Shown here in pieces: positions 16,542 through 26,212 of a stretch of 64,000 nucleotides of DNA. Source of the DNA: Saprospiraceae bacterium (GTDB lineage Bacteria; Bacteroidota; Bacteroidia; Chitinophagales; Saprospiraceae); assembly GCA_016715405.1 (NCBI GenBank), contig JADKAE010000004.1, positions 124,001 through 188,000 of the forward strand. Reading direction: 5' to 3'. The translations under genes were made by a program, and so were the position numbers. The notes under the pieces were generated by a model. The model saw only the letters and a program-made list of their open reading frames with translations, did not search any database and was not told the origin of the DNA. Position 1 is the stretch's first letter. Each line of letters starts with the position of its first letter.

Positions 16542-17635
16542 ATGCCCAAAGGAAAACAAACCCACCCCCGCCAGGGGGAGAGGCCGCACGATGCCGTTTT
16601 TAAAGCGTTTTTCGGCGATGCAAAAATTGCAAAGAGTTACCTTATGAACTATACGCCGGCCGACATCCAGGAAAAGATCGATTTTTCATCGTTTCGAAGA
16701 AGCGATACGGCTTTTGTGAGCGGCAGGTTTGGCGTTTCATTTAGCGATGTAGTTTACGAAACGCAATTGCCGGGCGGAGGGCTTGCCCGCTTGCTGTACT
16801 TGTTTGAGCACAAGAGTTATATCCCTAAGCAACCCATACATCTGCAACTGCTCGATTATCTGTTGCAAATCTGGGAGGACGATCTTAAAAATGACAGGCC
16901 GCTTTCTTTTGTAATTCCTATTGTCGTATACCACGGCAGGCAAAAGTGGCCACAGCGATCGCTTAGTGCATATTTGGGGAATTTCCCTACGGCATGGCAG
17001 GTTTTTATCCCTGATTTTAGCTATCTACTAACTGACTTAGGCCGGATACAACAGCAAACGATCATAAATGCCAGTGAAGATGAGCATCTCAGTAACCTAT
17101 TTTTAGCCCTGAAATCGGCGCATGATGGCAAAATGGTCAGAAAAAATTGAAAAATATCCTTAATTTTGAAAACAGAGCGCAATCTATACAAACTGATCGG
17201 GACAACATTCTGTTTCAGTCATTAGCACTTTATGTCATAAAAATCAGCCGTATGAAAATGTCGGAAATCAAGGAACTAAGCCAAGAATTACCTGAGCCGG
17301 AACGCAGTTGGTTGAGCGCCATTCCGGAGGAGTTATTAAAACCCTGGAAAAAGAAAGGATTGCGTAAAGGTCTTAAGAAAGGGCTAAAGAAAGGCTTGGA
17401 GAAGGGCCTAAAAAAAGGCCTGGAGCAGGGGCGTGCATTAGGCCTGGAACAAGGCCTGGAACAAGGCCTGGAACAAGGCCTGGAACAAGGCCGTGCTAAA
17501 GCACTAGCAGAGCTCGTTATCAAAGCCATTCAAAAATTTCCCGAATGGAGTGATGAAGAAGTTGCCGAATTTGTCGGCGCCACGGTTGAAGATGTACAAC
17601 AACAGCGGCAGCATTTGCGTGAAGAGTATAAGTAA
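16542..17635 (+). CDS. Rpn-family recombination-promoting nuclease (PD-(D/E)XK), frameshifted
   Basis: The opening PHDAVFKAFFGDAKIAKSYL is the Rpn/transposase_31 signature. SDVVYETQL followed by LYLFEHKSY supplies the D...E-x-K nuclease core. The tail reads as a run of four-residue LKKG/LEQG units (GLRKGLKKGLKKGLEKGL and on), characteristic of Rpn proteins, here encoded partly by 12-bp DNA repeats (17440-17500). The frame is split at the A6 run near 17139-17144 (MVRKN stop); restoring one A joins it to KNILNFENRA and gives about 364 residues. Rpn proteins are Mg-dependent DNases that promote RecA-independent recombination. The frameshift could be real or a consensus error. Confidence 0.82.
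17440..17500 (+). repeat. 12-bp tandem repeat inside the Rpn gene
   Basis: The unit GGCCTGGAACAA repeats about five times almost without change, encoding GLEQ. The flanking LKKG units are the same four-residue period with diverged codons. The near-identity implies recent slippage or expansion. Confidence 0.7.
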
Positions 17636-17653
17636 AATACCCCTCAATTCCGC

Positions 17654-18127
17654 CTAAACCCAGGCCTTTGCTGCGGCCGGGCATTCTGCTGTTGGCGGCG
17701 TTCCCTGACTTTTTTCGAGCATAAAGATCTTAAAGTCGCGGTCGGCTTTTTCGTAGACCACCAATTTTCGGGCGGGCACCACATCGCCGAATTTGCGGAT
17801 ATAATCGCGTTTCAGCGAGAGGAGTTCCGACTCCATGTCCATGCGGGCGTTGATAAACTGGTCGGCTTCGGCGTCGTTCATATCCGCAATCGTCTTTTTG
17901 GGCTTAAAGCGCTTGCGGATATCGCTTTGCTTTTGCTCGTATTCGTTGTGGATCGCCCAGAATTTTTCCGACTCATTGGGTGTTAAACGAAGCCGTTCTG
18001 TAATAAAAGCCACCCTTTGGGCTCTGATCTTTCCGCCGAGGTTATCCATTTCTTCTTCAAACTCCTGGGCGCCGGCCCAGGTGGCGAGGGTAGCTATCAA
18101 AAACAGGGTTAGCATCAAGTTTCTCAT
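17654..18127 (-). CDS. Spy/CpxP-like periplasmic protein
   Basis: A signal peptide (LMLTLFLIATLATWAGAQ) is followed by a helical, charged domain. It carries the pattern RVAFITERLRLTPNESEKFWAIHNEYEQK, resembling the LTxxQ-type helices of Spy/CpxP-like envelope proteins. I start at the ATG of MRNLM (18127) instead of the upstream TTG. It is third in line after a sigma factor and an anti-sigma-like gene on the same strand, an arrangement common in Bacteroidota and consistent with an envelope stress circuit. The C-terminus (AKAWV) may be affected by a frameshift. Confidence 0.65.
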   Translation of the reverse strand: MRNLMLTLFLIATLATWAGAQEFEEEMDNLGGKIRAQRVAFITERLRLTPNESEKFWAIHNEYEQKQSDIRKRFKPKKTIADMNDAEADQFINARMDMESELLSLKRDYIRKFGDVVPARKLVVYEKADRDFKIFMLEKSQGTPPTAECPAAAKAWV

Positions 18128-18133
18128 GTTCAA

Positions 18134-18223
18134 GTTTTGTTTATAAGTTTATGGGTTTATGGGTTTATGAGTTTATGGGTATGGAATAAAATAAACCAAT
18201 AAACGTATAAACCCATAAACGCT
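18134..18223. repeat. word-array hairpin (TTTATGGG / CCCATAAA type)
   Basis: The left arm repeats GTTTATGG and GTTTATGAG, and the right arm repeats ATAAACC and CATAAACG, separated by a short AT loop. It lies between the anti-sigma-like gene and the Spy-like gene, both leftward. The same vocabulary occurs at 43266-43337. Confidence 0.65.
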
Positions 18224-18760
18224 TCAAAGCATTTCCTCGATATCCTCCAGGTCGAGTTCATCGATTAATTCTTCATAATATTGGTCGAGCGAATCTTCGT
18301 CGCCGGCCGCATTTGCGGGGTCGGTTTCTGTAGTTTGTTCGCTTTCGCCGGCGGCCACTTCCATCAACATTGCCATATCGAAGTCGTCGATATTGTCGGC
18401 TATGTATTGGGCGGCTTCGTCGGCGCTCACGCCGGCAAGCACCTGCTCGGTTTCTGCTGTGCTGGGGCGGAAAAGGAAGATAGCCACGGCGACGGCGGCG
18501 GCAACGCCGGCGAAAGCCAGGGCATACCGCGGCTGCAGCAGTGATTCGAAAAATTCGCGAATCGGCGACCACCACGGCGCGGGCGCCGGGGCATCTTGTT
18601 TTTGGGGTGCTTCTTGCTGAATGCGTTGCCACAACTCGTCGGGCAAAGCCTGGAAATAATTTTCGGGCGTGCTAAATCCGTCGCCCCGCTCTTTCAATTT
18701 AGAAAGTATGGGCGAAGACAAGCCTTCCAATTCTTTCCTGATTTCTTCTTTGTTTTTCAT
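18224..18760 (-). CDS. single-pass membrane protein, probable anti-sigma factor
   Basis: The N-terminal cytosolic part (MKNKEEIRKELEGLSSPILSKL ... FSTPENYFQALPDELWQRI) is followed by one membrane segment (YALAFAGVAAAVAVAIFLF). A long acidic periplasmic tail ends DLEDIEEML. The topology and its position immediately after an ECF sigma gene suggest it holds that sigma factor at the membrane. I start at the ATG of MKNKEE; an in-frame TTG 18 nt upstream overlaps the corrected sigma stop. Confidence 0.65.
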   Translation of the reverse strand: MKNKEEIRKELEGLSSPILSKLKERGDGFSTPENYFQALPDELWQRIQQEAPQKQDAPAPAPWWSPIREFFESLLQPRYALAFAGVAAAVAVAIFLFRPSTAETEQVLAGVSADEAAQYIADNIDDFDMAMLMEVAAGESEQTTETDPANAAGDEDSLDQYYEELIDELDLEDIEEML

Positions 18761-18770
18761 CGCTAGTCTT

Positions 18771-19339
18771 TTATTCAATTTCCACCCCTTTAAGGTAAGC
18801 CTCGACTTTCTTCACCGCATGGTGGTAAGAAGCTTTGAGGGCTCCTCGGAGGTGCCGAGTACATCGGACATTTCTCTGTATCCCATTTCGTCGTAATAGC
18901 GCAGGTTGAACACGATACGTTGCTTTTCGGGCAATTTGTCGAGGGCTTCCTGCAATCTTATCTGCAATTCATCGCCGTCAAAATACGGGTCGGCTTCCAG
19001 TTGGCTCGACACGCGCGAGCCTTCTTCGTCGAGCGAAGCCGAAAACCGGCGCTTTTTTTGCTGCATAAACGAGATCGCTTCGTTGGTAGCAATCCGGTAC
19101 AGCCAGGTGAATAATTTCGATTTCCCTTCAAACTGCCCGATATTGCGATACACCTTGATAAGGCTGTTTTGCAATACGTCGTTGGCGTCTTCGTGGTCGG
19201 TCACCAAGCGGCGGATTTGCCAGTACAGCCGCTCCTGGTACGCTTGCATCAACAGCCGGAAACCCCGCTCTGCGGTGTGCTCCTGGCTCAACAAGGCCAG
19301 TATCTGCTCATCTGCTATTGCCGGCGTAGGTGTCTGCAA
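18771..19339 (-). CDS. ECF-type RNA polymerase sigma factor (frameshifted at 3' end)
   Basis: Region 2 contains YWQIRRLVTDHEDANDVLQNSLIKVYRNIGQFEGKSKLFTWLYRIATNEAI and region 4 contains LPEKQRIVFNLRYYDEMGYREMSDVLGTSE. The uncorrected frame ends abruptly with EPSKLLTTMR. A shift near 18847 restores GALKASYHHAVKKVEAYL and a stop at about 18771, directly abutting the anti-sigma-like gene. It probably directs a regulon that includes its own operon and the Spy-like protein. Confidence 0.85.
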
Positions 19340-19400
19340 CGTTGGGATTTTGATGGTAAGACTATTATTTACCCAAATAGTTTAATCGGGTGTTAAAATT

Positions 19401-20615
19401 TCAGGGCATTCCTTTTTCTACTGCCGTCCACACCCGGAACAGGTTTTTGTAACACATCTTTTCGATGTCTTTTTTGGAATAACCGCGTTTGAGCAATTCG
19501 TAGATCAGGTTGGGATATTGCGATACGTCTTTCAACCCCGTGGGCAGGGAATCGCCTACCCCGTCGAAGTCGGAGCCAAAGCCGATGTGGTCGGTGCCGA
19601 CCAGCCGGGCTACCCGGTCGATATGGTTGGCTACCATTTCTACGTCGGAAAACAGCGTAGGGTGCGAGCGCTGAAACTCATCGATGACGGGTTTGGCGGC
19701 AGGGTCGTCTTCGTTCAGGCCTTTTTCGAATAAAATAGCCCGTAATTCCTCGCGCAGCTTTGCATCGCGGTGCAAAATGGTGCTATCCAGGAAGCTGGAC
19801 CCGAAATTGATCATAATCACGCCGCCGTTTTGTCCCAGGCGTTTGATCATATCGTCGTTCATGTTGCGTTCAAAACCGGGGGTAAAGTGCCGCACCGACG
19901 AATGTGAGGCGATACAGGGTTTGGCGCTGAGGTCCATCACTTGGTAGAAGGTGCTATCCGAAACGTGCGAAATGTCGACCATGATACCCACGCGGTTCAT
20001 CTCGTGCACCACCTCGCGACCAAAAGGGCTGAGTCCGTTCCAGGTGCGGGTGGTATCGTAAGAGGAATCGCAGATGAGGTTGTCGGTGGCGTGGGTGAGG
20101 GTGATATAACGTATACCGCGTCGGTGAAAATAGGACACATTGGCCAGGTCATTGCCGATGGGCGCGCCGTTTTCCATGCCCATTGGCAGCGAGATGAGCC
20201 CCTTGGCGGTGTTGCGTCGCACTTCGGCAGGAGAGACAGCCATAGCAAATTTGTCGGGGTGCGCCTTGGCGATGCTCGTCACCATATCGATCAGCGAATC
20301 GGCGAGTTCTTTGGATCCGCCTGTTTGCTGAAGCGACGGAGGGATGTAAATCGACATAAACGGCGCATCGAGTCCGCCTTTTTTGGCGCGCACGTAGTCG
20401 AAATCACCCGAAGTAGTCTCTACGGGTATGCCGATGAATTCCTTGGCAAGCCTGAAATTCTGTACTTTCAGGCGATAGGGCAGGTCTACGTGCCCGTCGA
20501 CGATGATGTATTTTTGCGCCAGCTCAGCGGCCTGCTTGCGCAGCGACGCGTCGGTTTGCGTATTCCCCGCCAACCACATCATGCATGATATTGTAAAAAG
20601 CAATAACCTGGTCAT
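19401..20615 (-). CDS. membrane dipeptidase, peptidase family M19
   Basis: The protein of 404 residues has a signal peptide (LLLFTISCMMWLAGNTQ). The M19 zinc-site elements are present: VDGHVDLP (HxD), the bridging region GAPIGNDL, VGIMVDISHVSD (His), CIASHSSVR (His) and HIGFGSDFDG. The family cleaves dipeptides, often with broad stereochemistry, and in Gram-negatives is exported to the periplasm or surface. The gene is monocistronic and intact, and its promoter region overlaps a large word-array repeat. Confidence 0.9.
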   Translation of the reverse strand: MTRLLLFTISCMMWLAGNTQTDASLRKQAAELAQKYIIVDGHVDLPYRLKVQNFRLAKEFIGIPVETTSGDFDYVRAKKGGLDAPFMSIYIPPSLQQTGGSKELADSLIDMVTSIAKAHPDKFAMAVSPAEVRRNTAKGLISLPMGMENGAPIGNDLANVSYFHRRGIRYITLTHATDNLICDSSYDTTRTWNGLSPFGREVVHEMNRVGIMVDISHVSDSTFYQVMDLSAKPCIASHSSVRHFTPGFERNMNDDMIKRLGQNGGVIMINFGSSFLDSTILHRDAKLREELRAILFEKGLNEDDPAAKPVIDEFQRSHPTLFSDVEMVANHIDRVARLVGTDHIGFGSDFDGVGDSLPTGLKDVSQYPNLIYELLKRGYSKKDIEKMCYKNLFRVWTAVEKGMP

Positions 20616-20627
20616 GTTTTTTTATGG

Positions 20628-20635
20628 CAAATTTA
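20628..20635 (-). promoter_or_regulatory. -7 promoter element TAAATTTG of the M19 dipeptidase
   Basis: TAAATTTG on the minus strand matches TAnnTTTG and ends 12 nt before the ATG. The -33 region falls inside the AATTACGAAT word array. Confidence 0.35.
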
Positions 20636-20775
20636 CAAATTACGAATGACGAATTACGAATGACGAATTACGATTACGAATAATGTGTTTATAGTAAATA
20701 TTAAATATGTTTAAATAATTCGTAATTCGTAATTGCTAATTCGTAATTTGTAATTACTAATTCGTAATTAAACCT
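20636..20775. repeat. large word-array inverted repeat (AATTACGAATGACG / ATTCGTAATT)
   Basis: The left arm repeats AATTACGAATGACG-type words and the right arm, after an AT-rich centre of about 45 nt, repeats ATTCGTAATT words. The whole array can fold into an imperfect hairpin. Unlike most others it lies between divergent genes. A short relative follows corA at 25926-25966. Confidence 0.65.
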
Positions 20776-20914
20776 TCATATCCCTGACTTTTTACAGTAA
20801 AATATAGCATCATAGCGACAATTTCGCCATGGCCTAAGAATGGATCGCAGGCAATTATTTACATTGTGCGTGCATGTTTGCCATTATTCATTCATTTATT
20901 TCTACACCTTTGTT

Positions 20915-23900
20915 ATGTACCCATTCTCATTATCTGGATTAGTACAAAAAATGCTGACTATCCTGTTATGGGGTGCTTTTGCAGTTGTCGGGTTTGCCCA
21001 GCAAACAGACGTGCAAATAGCCCAGTTGCGCCGTCCTCTGAGCGCCGTGCAACAGGTAGTTTTGCCTACACAAGACAACCAGTCCCTGCTGGAAGAAGAA
21101 CTCAACCGCCGCGGGCCGGGTATCGCACCCCGTTTTGCCGTCACGATGGCCGTAGACATTTCGCCTGAATCGTTTGGCGACTGGGAACAACTACCCAACG
21201 GCAATTCCGTTTGGCGCTTGCGACTGCGCTCTGCCGGTGCGCATTCGCTCAACCTGGGTTTTGTACAATACATCATGCCCGATCGCGGCACGATGATTTT
21301 GTATTCGCCCGATGGCAAGCGCGTGATGGGGCCCTTTACGCCTTCCGACAACGAAACACACGAACAGCTCTGGACCCCCGTTTTTGAAGGCGATGAACTC
21401 GTCATCGAAGTACAACTACCTACCGAAAAACGGCACGAACTGCAACTCCACCTCACCAGCGTCAACCACGATTTTGTCGGTTTTTCCGCCCTCGTTTCGG
21501 GATCGTGTAACCTCGACGTCATCTGTGGCGCCGCCGACGGCTGGGCTATCGTAGACCACTATCGCGACATCATCCAATCGGTGGCTGCCATTGGCCTGAA
21601 TGGCAATACTTTTTGCACCGGCTTTTTGATCAACAACGCCCGCAACGACTGTACGCCATATTTTATGACGGACAACCACTGCGGTATCACCAATAGCAAT
21701 GCCGCCAGTTTTGTAGCGTACTGGAATTTCCAAAACAGCTTCTGCCGCCAGCCAAACTCGCCACAAAGCGGAGGCGCCGGCAATGGGCAATTGAATAACT
21801 TTAATTCCGGCGCCGTTTTTAGAGCTGCTTATGAGCCTTCTGATATGACCCTGATACAACTCGACGATGATATTCCCACATCTGCCAATGCCTTTTCGCC
21901 GGCTGGGTAGTAGCCAATGAACCGCCACAAGACACGGTTATCTGTATCCATCACCCCAGCGCCAACGAAAACGAAAAACGCATTTCTTTTGAATTTGACG
22001 CCACCTACCGCGGCAACTGGGGCAGCGGCAGCACGCCGGTACCCAACGGCAATCACGTTATTGTGCCCGACTGGGACATCGGTACCACAGAAACCGGCTC
22101 TTCGGGTTCTCCGCTGTTTGACCGCCATAAAAGAGTTGTTGGACAATTGCACGGCGGTTCGGCCTTATGCGGCAACGACCTCTACGACATATTTCGGCTG
22201 GTTTACTACTTCCTGGTTGGGCGGCGGCGCCCCCAACAACCAGCTGAAAGTGTGGCTCGATCCCGATAATACCGGTATCACCAGCATCGATGGGCGCTAC
22301 CAGTTCTCGTGTAGCTACTTTGTACTGGCCGACGTGCCTTCCCAGTCGGTCTGCGCACCTGATACGGTCGTATATACGCTCCAGATCAGCGATAATTTCA
22401 CTGATACGGTTGACTTGAGCATCATTGACCTGCCCGCAGGGCTGACGGCTACCCTCAGCGAAAACAGTGTACCCCCCGGTGGAAACGCCACCCTCACGAT
22501 TACCGGTACGGAAAACCTGGCGCAAGGCGGCTATACTTTTTCGGTATCGGGCACCGATGCCACCAACCAGGCAGAAAGTACATTGTCGCTCCAGATCTAC
22601 AACGGCATTGCACAGCCGGTGTTATCTGCGCCGGCCGATGGCGTCGTCGGCTTGGGCTTGACCCCGGTCTTCACCTGGTCGGGCGGCGCCGGTGGCACTA
22701 CCTTTGACATCCAGATAGCTTCGGATCCGGATTTTACCCAAATCGTGGGTGAATTCTCCGGCTTGACAACGCCCACAGCGGCAGGTATTCAGCTTGGCAC
22801 AGAATCAACCTACTATTGGCGCGTTCGCGCAAATAATTTGTGCGGCGCGTCGGATTGGACAACGCCGTTTTCGCTGACCACTGCGGCTATAAGTTGCACA
22901 CAAGTCACCAATACCACGCCTGTGCCCATCTCGCCGGTGGGAACGCCTACGATTTTATCCATGACAGATATCAGTGCCGGTGGGCAAATCGTGGACGTAC
23001 GCGTCAACGGGCTCAACATTCAGCATACCTGGGTAGGCGATGTGACCGTGCAGCTTACATCTCCTTCCGGCACGCAAATTACACTGGTCGACCAGCCTGG
23101 CGTGCCTGGTGATGTATTTGGCTGCGACGGCGACAACATACTCCTCAATTTGTACGACGGGGCTCCCAATTCCGCCACTGATCTGGAGGAGGCATGCGGC
23201 AACCTTCCTGCGTTGGCGGGAGATTATGAGCCGGTAAACCCCTTTGCTGCCTTTGCCAACGAGCAGGCTACGGGCACCTGGACGCTCACCGTGAGCGATT
23301 CGGTCAACTCTGACGGCGGCACACTGATAAGCTGGCAATTGGAAGTGTGTACTACCCTGCCCAGCGATATCAGCCTCAACTTGCTGGAACCCGCACCCGC
23401 TATCTGTGCCGGCGATTCGACTTCGGTTGAGCTTCTGGCGGGCAATGGCTTCACCTCCGATACTATTGCAATCACAGCCAGTGGAATGCCCGCCGGCGCA
23501 TCCTTGACTTACAATCCAAACCCGGCTACTACCGGAGAGAATATCACCGTTACTTTCAGCGGCTTTTCTGATCCGGGTAATTACCCCATTCAACTGCTGG
23601 CTACCGATGGCATAGATTCGGCATATGTTGATGCAGATATAACCGTGATCGGCGCGCCCGGTGAGGCTACGCTGCTCTCGCCCGCCAACGGCGCTACGGA
23701 TGTGCCTTCCGGCCTTGTATTGCAATGGGAGCCTGTAGACGAGGCATTGTACTATCAGGTTATTTTATCGTTGACGCCAAATTTTGAAGATACATCGGCG
23801 CTTTATACCCGCGCGGTCACCAACTTGCCGATTACCGGCCTGTTGCCAAACTTGACCTACTACTGGCGTGTGGACGTATTCAATGCATGCGGCGAGACCA

Positions 23901-24787
23901 CCGGCACTACCATTTTTAGTTTTACGATAGAAGCAGATTTTGCGTTTTCGCTCAACCCCACTTCGCTCGAAGAATGCAATTCCGCAGGCAATACGGCTAC
24001 TTATGTGCTCACTACCGGCAATGGGTTTTCAGGGCCCGCAAGTTTGACATATACGGTTACGCCTGCTAATGGACCTACCCCAAGTTTCAGCCAGGCTGCT
24101 GATAATATCAATCCGGGTGATGTGGTGACTATTATTTTTGAAAATCTCAACAACAGCGGTCCCGGCAATTATTTCTATACTTTTAGTCTGGGCAACGGCA
24201 GTAATGCAAGTGCAGGCGACGTATTGCTCGCATTGAATGCTTCGCCGGGCCTCGCTACCCTCAATTCGCCGCCCGACAATGCGCAGATAGCCACAGCTAC
24301 CCCCCAACTCCAGTGGGGTGCGGCTGTGAGGGCTGACAACTATACGGTTGAAGTATCCCGCAACGATATGTTTACGGATATCGTACAAACGGCTACGACA
24401 GGCGGGGTTGCTTTTGCGATTAATGCATTGCCCGAACCGGGTGTGTATTACTGGCGAATTTCTGCCAACAACGAGTGCGGTAGTTCACTAACGTCGGCTT
24501 TCGACTTCAACTTCCAGCCGAACAGCGTTGAAACGCTGCAAGGACAGCGGTTGTATGTGGAGCCGAACCCGACCGGAGGTGTGGTACGAGTGCGCTTTGC
24601 GGCGCCACTTGCCGGAGAATTACAGGCAGAAGTATTCACTGCCAACGGACAGCGCCTGCAAAAACAAACCTGGCTGACCGCACCCGGGCAATTTACTATC
24701 GACTTGGGCGAGTATTCGCCGGGGACATACCTCGTGCGCCTCACGAATCAGGAAGATAGCGTAACACAACGCACCATTAAGCAATAA
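20915..24787 (+). CDS. secreted trypsin-like (lysyl endopeptidase-type) protease with P domain and T9SS sorting domain, frameshifted
   Basis: After an export signal (MLTILLWGAFAVVGFAQ) and pro-region comes a chymotrypsin-fold domain like Achromobacter lysyl endopeptidase. Its His is in MTDNHCG (about residue 254), Asp in SDMTLIQLD (about 310) and Ser in TGSSGSPLFD (about 396). Ig/FN3-like repeats follow, with a proprotein-convertase P-like domain around 22960-23360 (DVRVNGLNIQHTWVGDVTVQL ... GTWTLTVSDS). The end is a type A T9SS sorting domain (VEPNPTGGVVRV ... GTYLVRLTNQ). Two frame breaks occur, at 21892-21895 (one T missing) and near 22190 (one extra base). The product should be secreted through the outer membrane and attached to the surface. 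Confidence 0.85.
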
Positions 24788-24793
24788 TGCACT

Positions 24794-24829
24794 ATGGGCC
24801 ATCCGGAAGGAATATTCCGGATGGCCCAT
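24794..24829 (+). terminator. strong hairpin terminator of the protease gene
   Basis: ATGGGCCATCCGGAA (24794-24808) is perfectly complementary to TTCCGGATGGCCCAT (24815-24829) around a 6-nt loop. It starts 6 nt after the stop. The following TTCTCC is a weak T-tract. Confidence 0.7.
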
Positions 24830-24871
24830 TTCTCCGAAATTGTCGTAATTTGGGGTTGCAATAACTGACGG

Positions 24872-25926
24872 ATGCAGAAAAAAAGAAAACAAACCAAAAA
24901 GACAGGTCTGCCGCCGGAATCACTGGTATATACCGGCAAACACAGGCACGATAATACACATTTTACATTGGTACAATACAATGGTGATAAATTATTAAAA
25001 CAAAAGACCGTCAACAATATACCCGAGGCCAAATCTGGCGAATATCTGAATTGGTACGATATCAGAGGGCTGCACCAAATAGCGCTCGTAGAGCGAATAG
25101 GCGAACAATTTAGTATGCATCCGCTTATACTCGAAGACGTCTTAAATATCGAGCAGCGCCCCAAATTTGAAGATTACGACAACGGCATTTTTCTCATTGC
25201 AGAATTTCTTTATTACGATAAAACAACCCTCGAGATAGATACCGAACAGGTGTCTATTTTTTTTGGTGAAAATTTTCTGATTTCATTCCAGGAGACCGAA
25301 TCAGATCTTTTTGAAAGTGTGCGGGAAAGACTGGATACTTCTAAAGGGCGCATTCGAAAGCGGAAAACGGACTATCTCGCCTATACCCTGCTCGACGCCG
25401 TCATCGATCACTATTTTGAGATTTTGGACGACATGGAGGATTCGCTGGATTCGCTGGAATCTGAGATTCTCTATAATCCCAGTCACAATTGCAAGCAAAA
25501 GTGCACACCCTCAAGCTGAGTACCTTGTATTTGCGCAAACACGTGGCTCCGTTACGCGATGCTATTTCCCAATTTTCGCGTTCCGATTCGCCCTTTATTC
25601 AGCAAGAAACGGGTGTTTTTCTGCGCGACCTCTACGACCACGTCATACGCGTAGTGGATATGGTGGAAACCCAGCGGGATGTACTCAACGGCTTGTACGA
25701 CCTTTATTTGTCGGAGATCAGCTACAAGATGAATAACGTTATGCAGGTGCTAACCGTTATAACTACTATTTTCATACCGCTAACTTTTCTTGTTGGAGTC
25801 TATGGTATGAACTTCGACAATATGCCCGAATTGCGCTGGCATTATGGCTACTACATGGTGTGGGCTATTATGCTGGGCATTACGGCTTCTCTGCTCTATG
25901 TCTTTCGGAAAAAGAAATGGCTGTAA
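24872..25926 (+). CDS. corA: CorA-type magnesium/cobalt transporter (frameshifted)
   Basis: The large cytosolic N-terminal domain (ISFQETESDLFESVRERL and the preceding LEDVLNIEQRPKFEDYDNGIFLI) is followed by a long stalk helix. Two C-terminal membrane segments then appear, the first carrying the signature YGMNFDNMPEL after VITTIFIPLTFLVG. CorA forms a pentameric channel for Mg2+ in the inner membrane. The frame breaks near 25487-25497 (NPSHN then KVHTLKLSTLYLRKH), with one base lost or gained. The corrected length is about 350 residues, normal for CorA. Confidence 0.9.
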
Positions 25927-25966
25927 GCAATTACGAGTGTCAAATTACGAATTGCGAATTTAATTT
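25926..25966. repeat. short word array (AATTACGAATT words)
   Basis: The sequence after the corA stop repeats AATTACGA and ATTGCGAATT words, the same vocabulary as the 20636-20775 array. It is too short to form a full hairpin by itself. Confidence 0.4.
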
Positions 25967-26153
25967 GTATCAGCGCATACAAAAATGTGACTATCGATGC
26001 ATGCTGTCGTCATAACTGCAAAGATTGACGATAACAACCCCTCAGCATATATTTTTCGATTATCCATATTAGATTAGGGCCATAACCCAAACATACAATG
26101 CGAAAACGCACATAATCCCACGAACTACATTCTTACATTTCCTTTTGTTTGAC

Positions 26154-26196
26154 AAGGGCTGTCTCTTTACCAAAGAGACAGCCCTTATGTTTTTTT
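26154..26196. terminator. perfect 15-bp hairpin between corA and the adhesin gene
   Basis: AAGGGCTGTCTCTTT (26154-26168) pairs exactly with AAAGAGACAGCCCTT (26172-26186) around ACC and is followed by ATGTTTTTTT on the plus strand. It can end rightward transcription from corA. On the other strand it lies 27 bp past the leftward adhesin gene and may serve both. Confidence 0.75.
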
Positions 26197-26212
26197 GTGC
26201 GAGTGATAATCT

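Noticed and set aside
17440..17500. Short regular repeats considered as a CRISPR array
   Set aside because: The 12-bp units are contiguous, lack spacers and are in frame inside the Rpn gene.
18134..18223. TTTATGGG repeats considered as CRISPR or telomere-like repeats
   Set aside because: Units are too short, there are no spacers, and a complementary arm follows, so it is a hairpin array.
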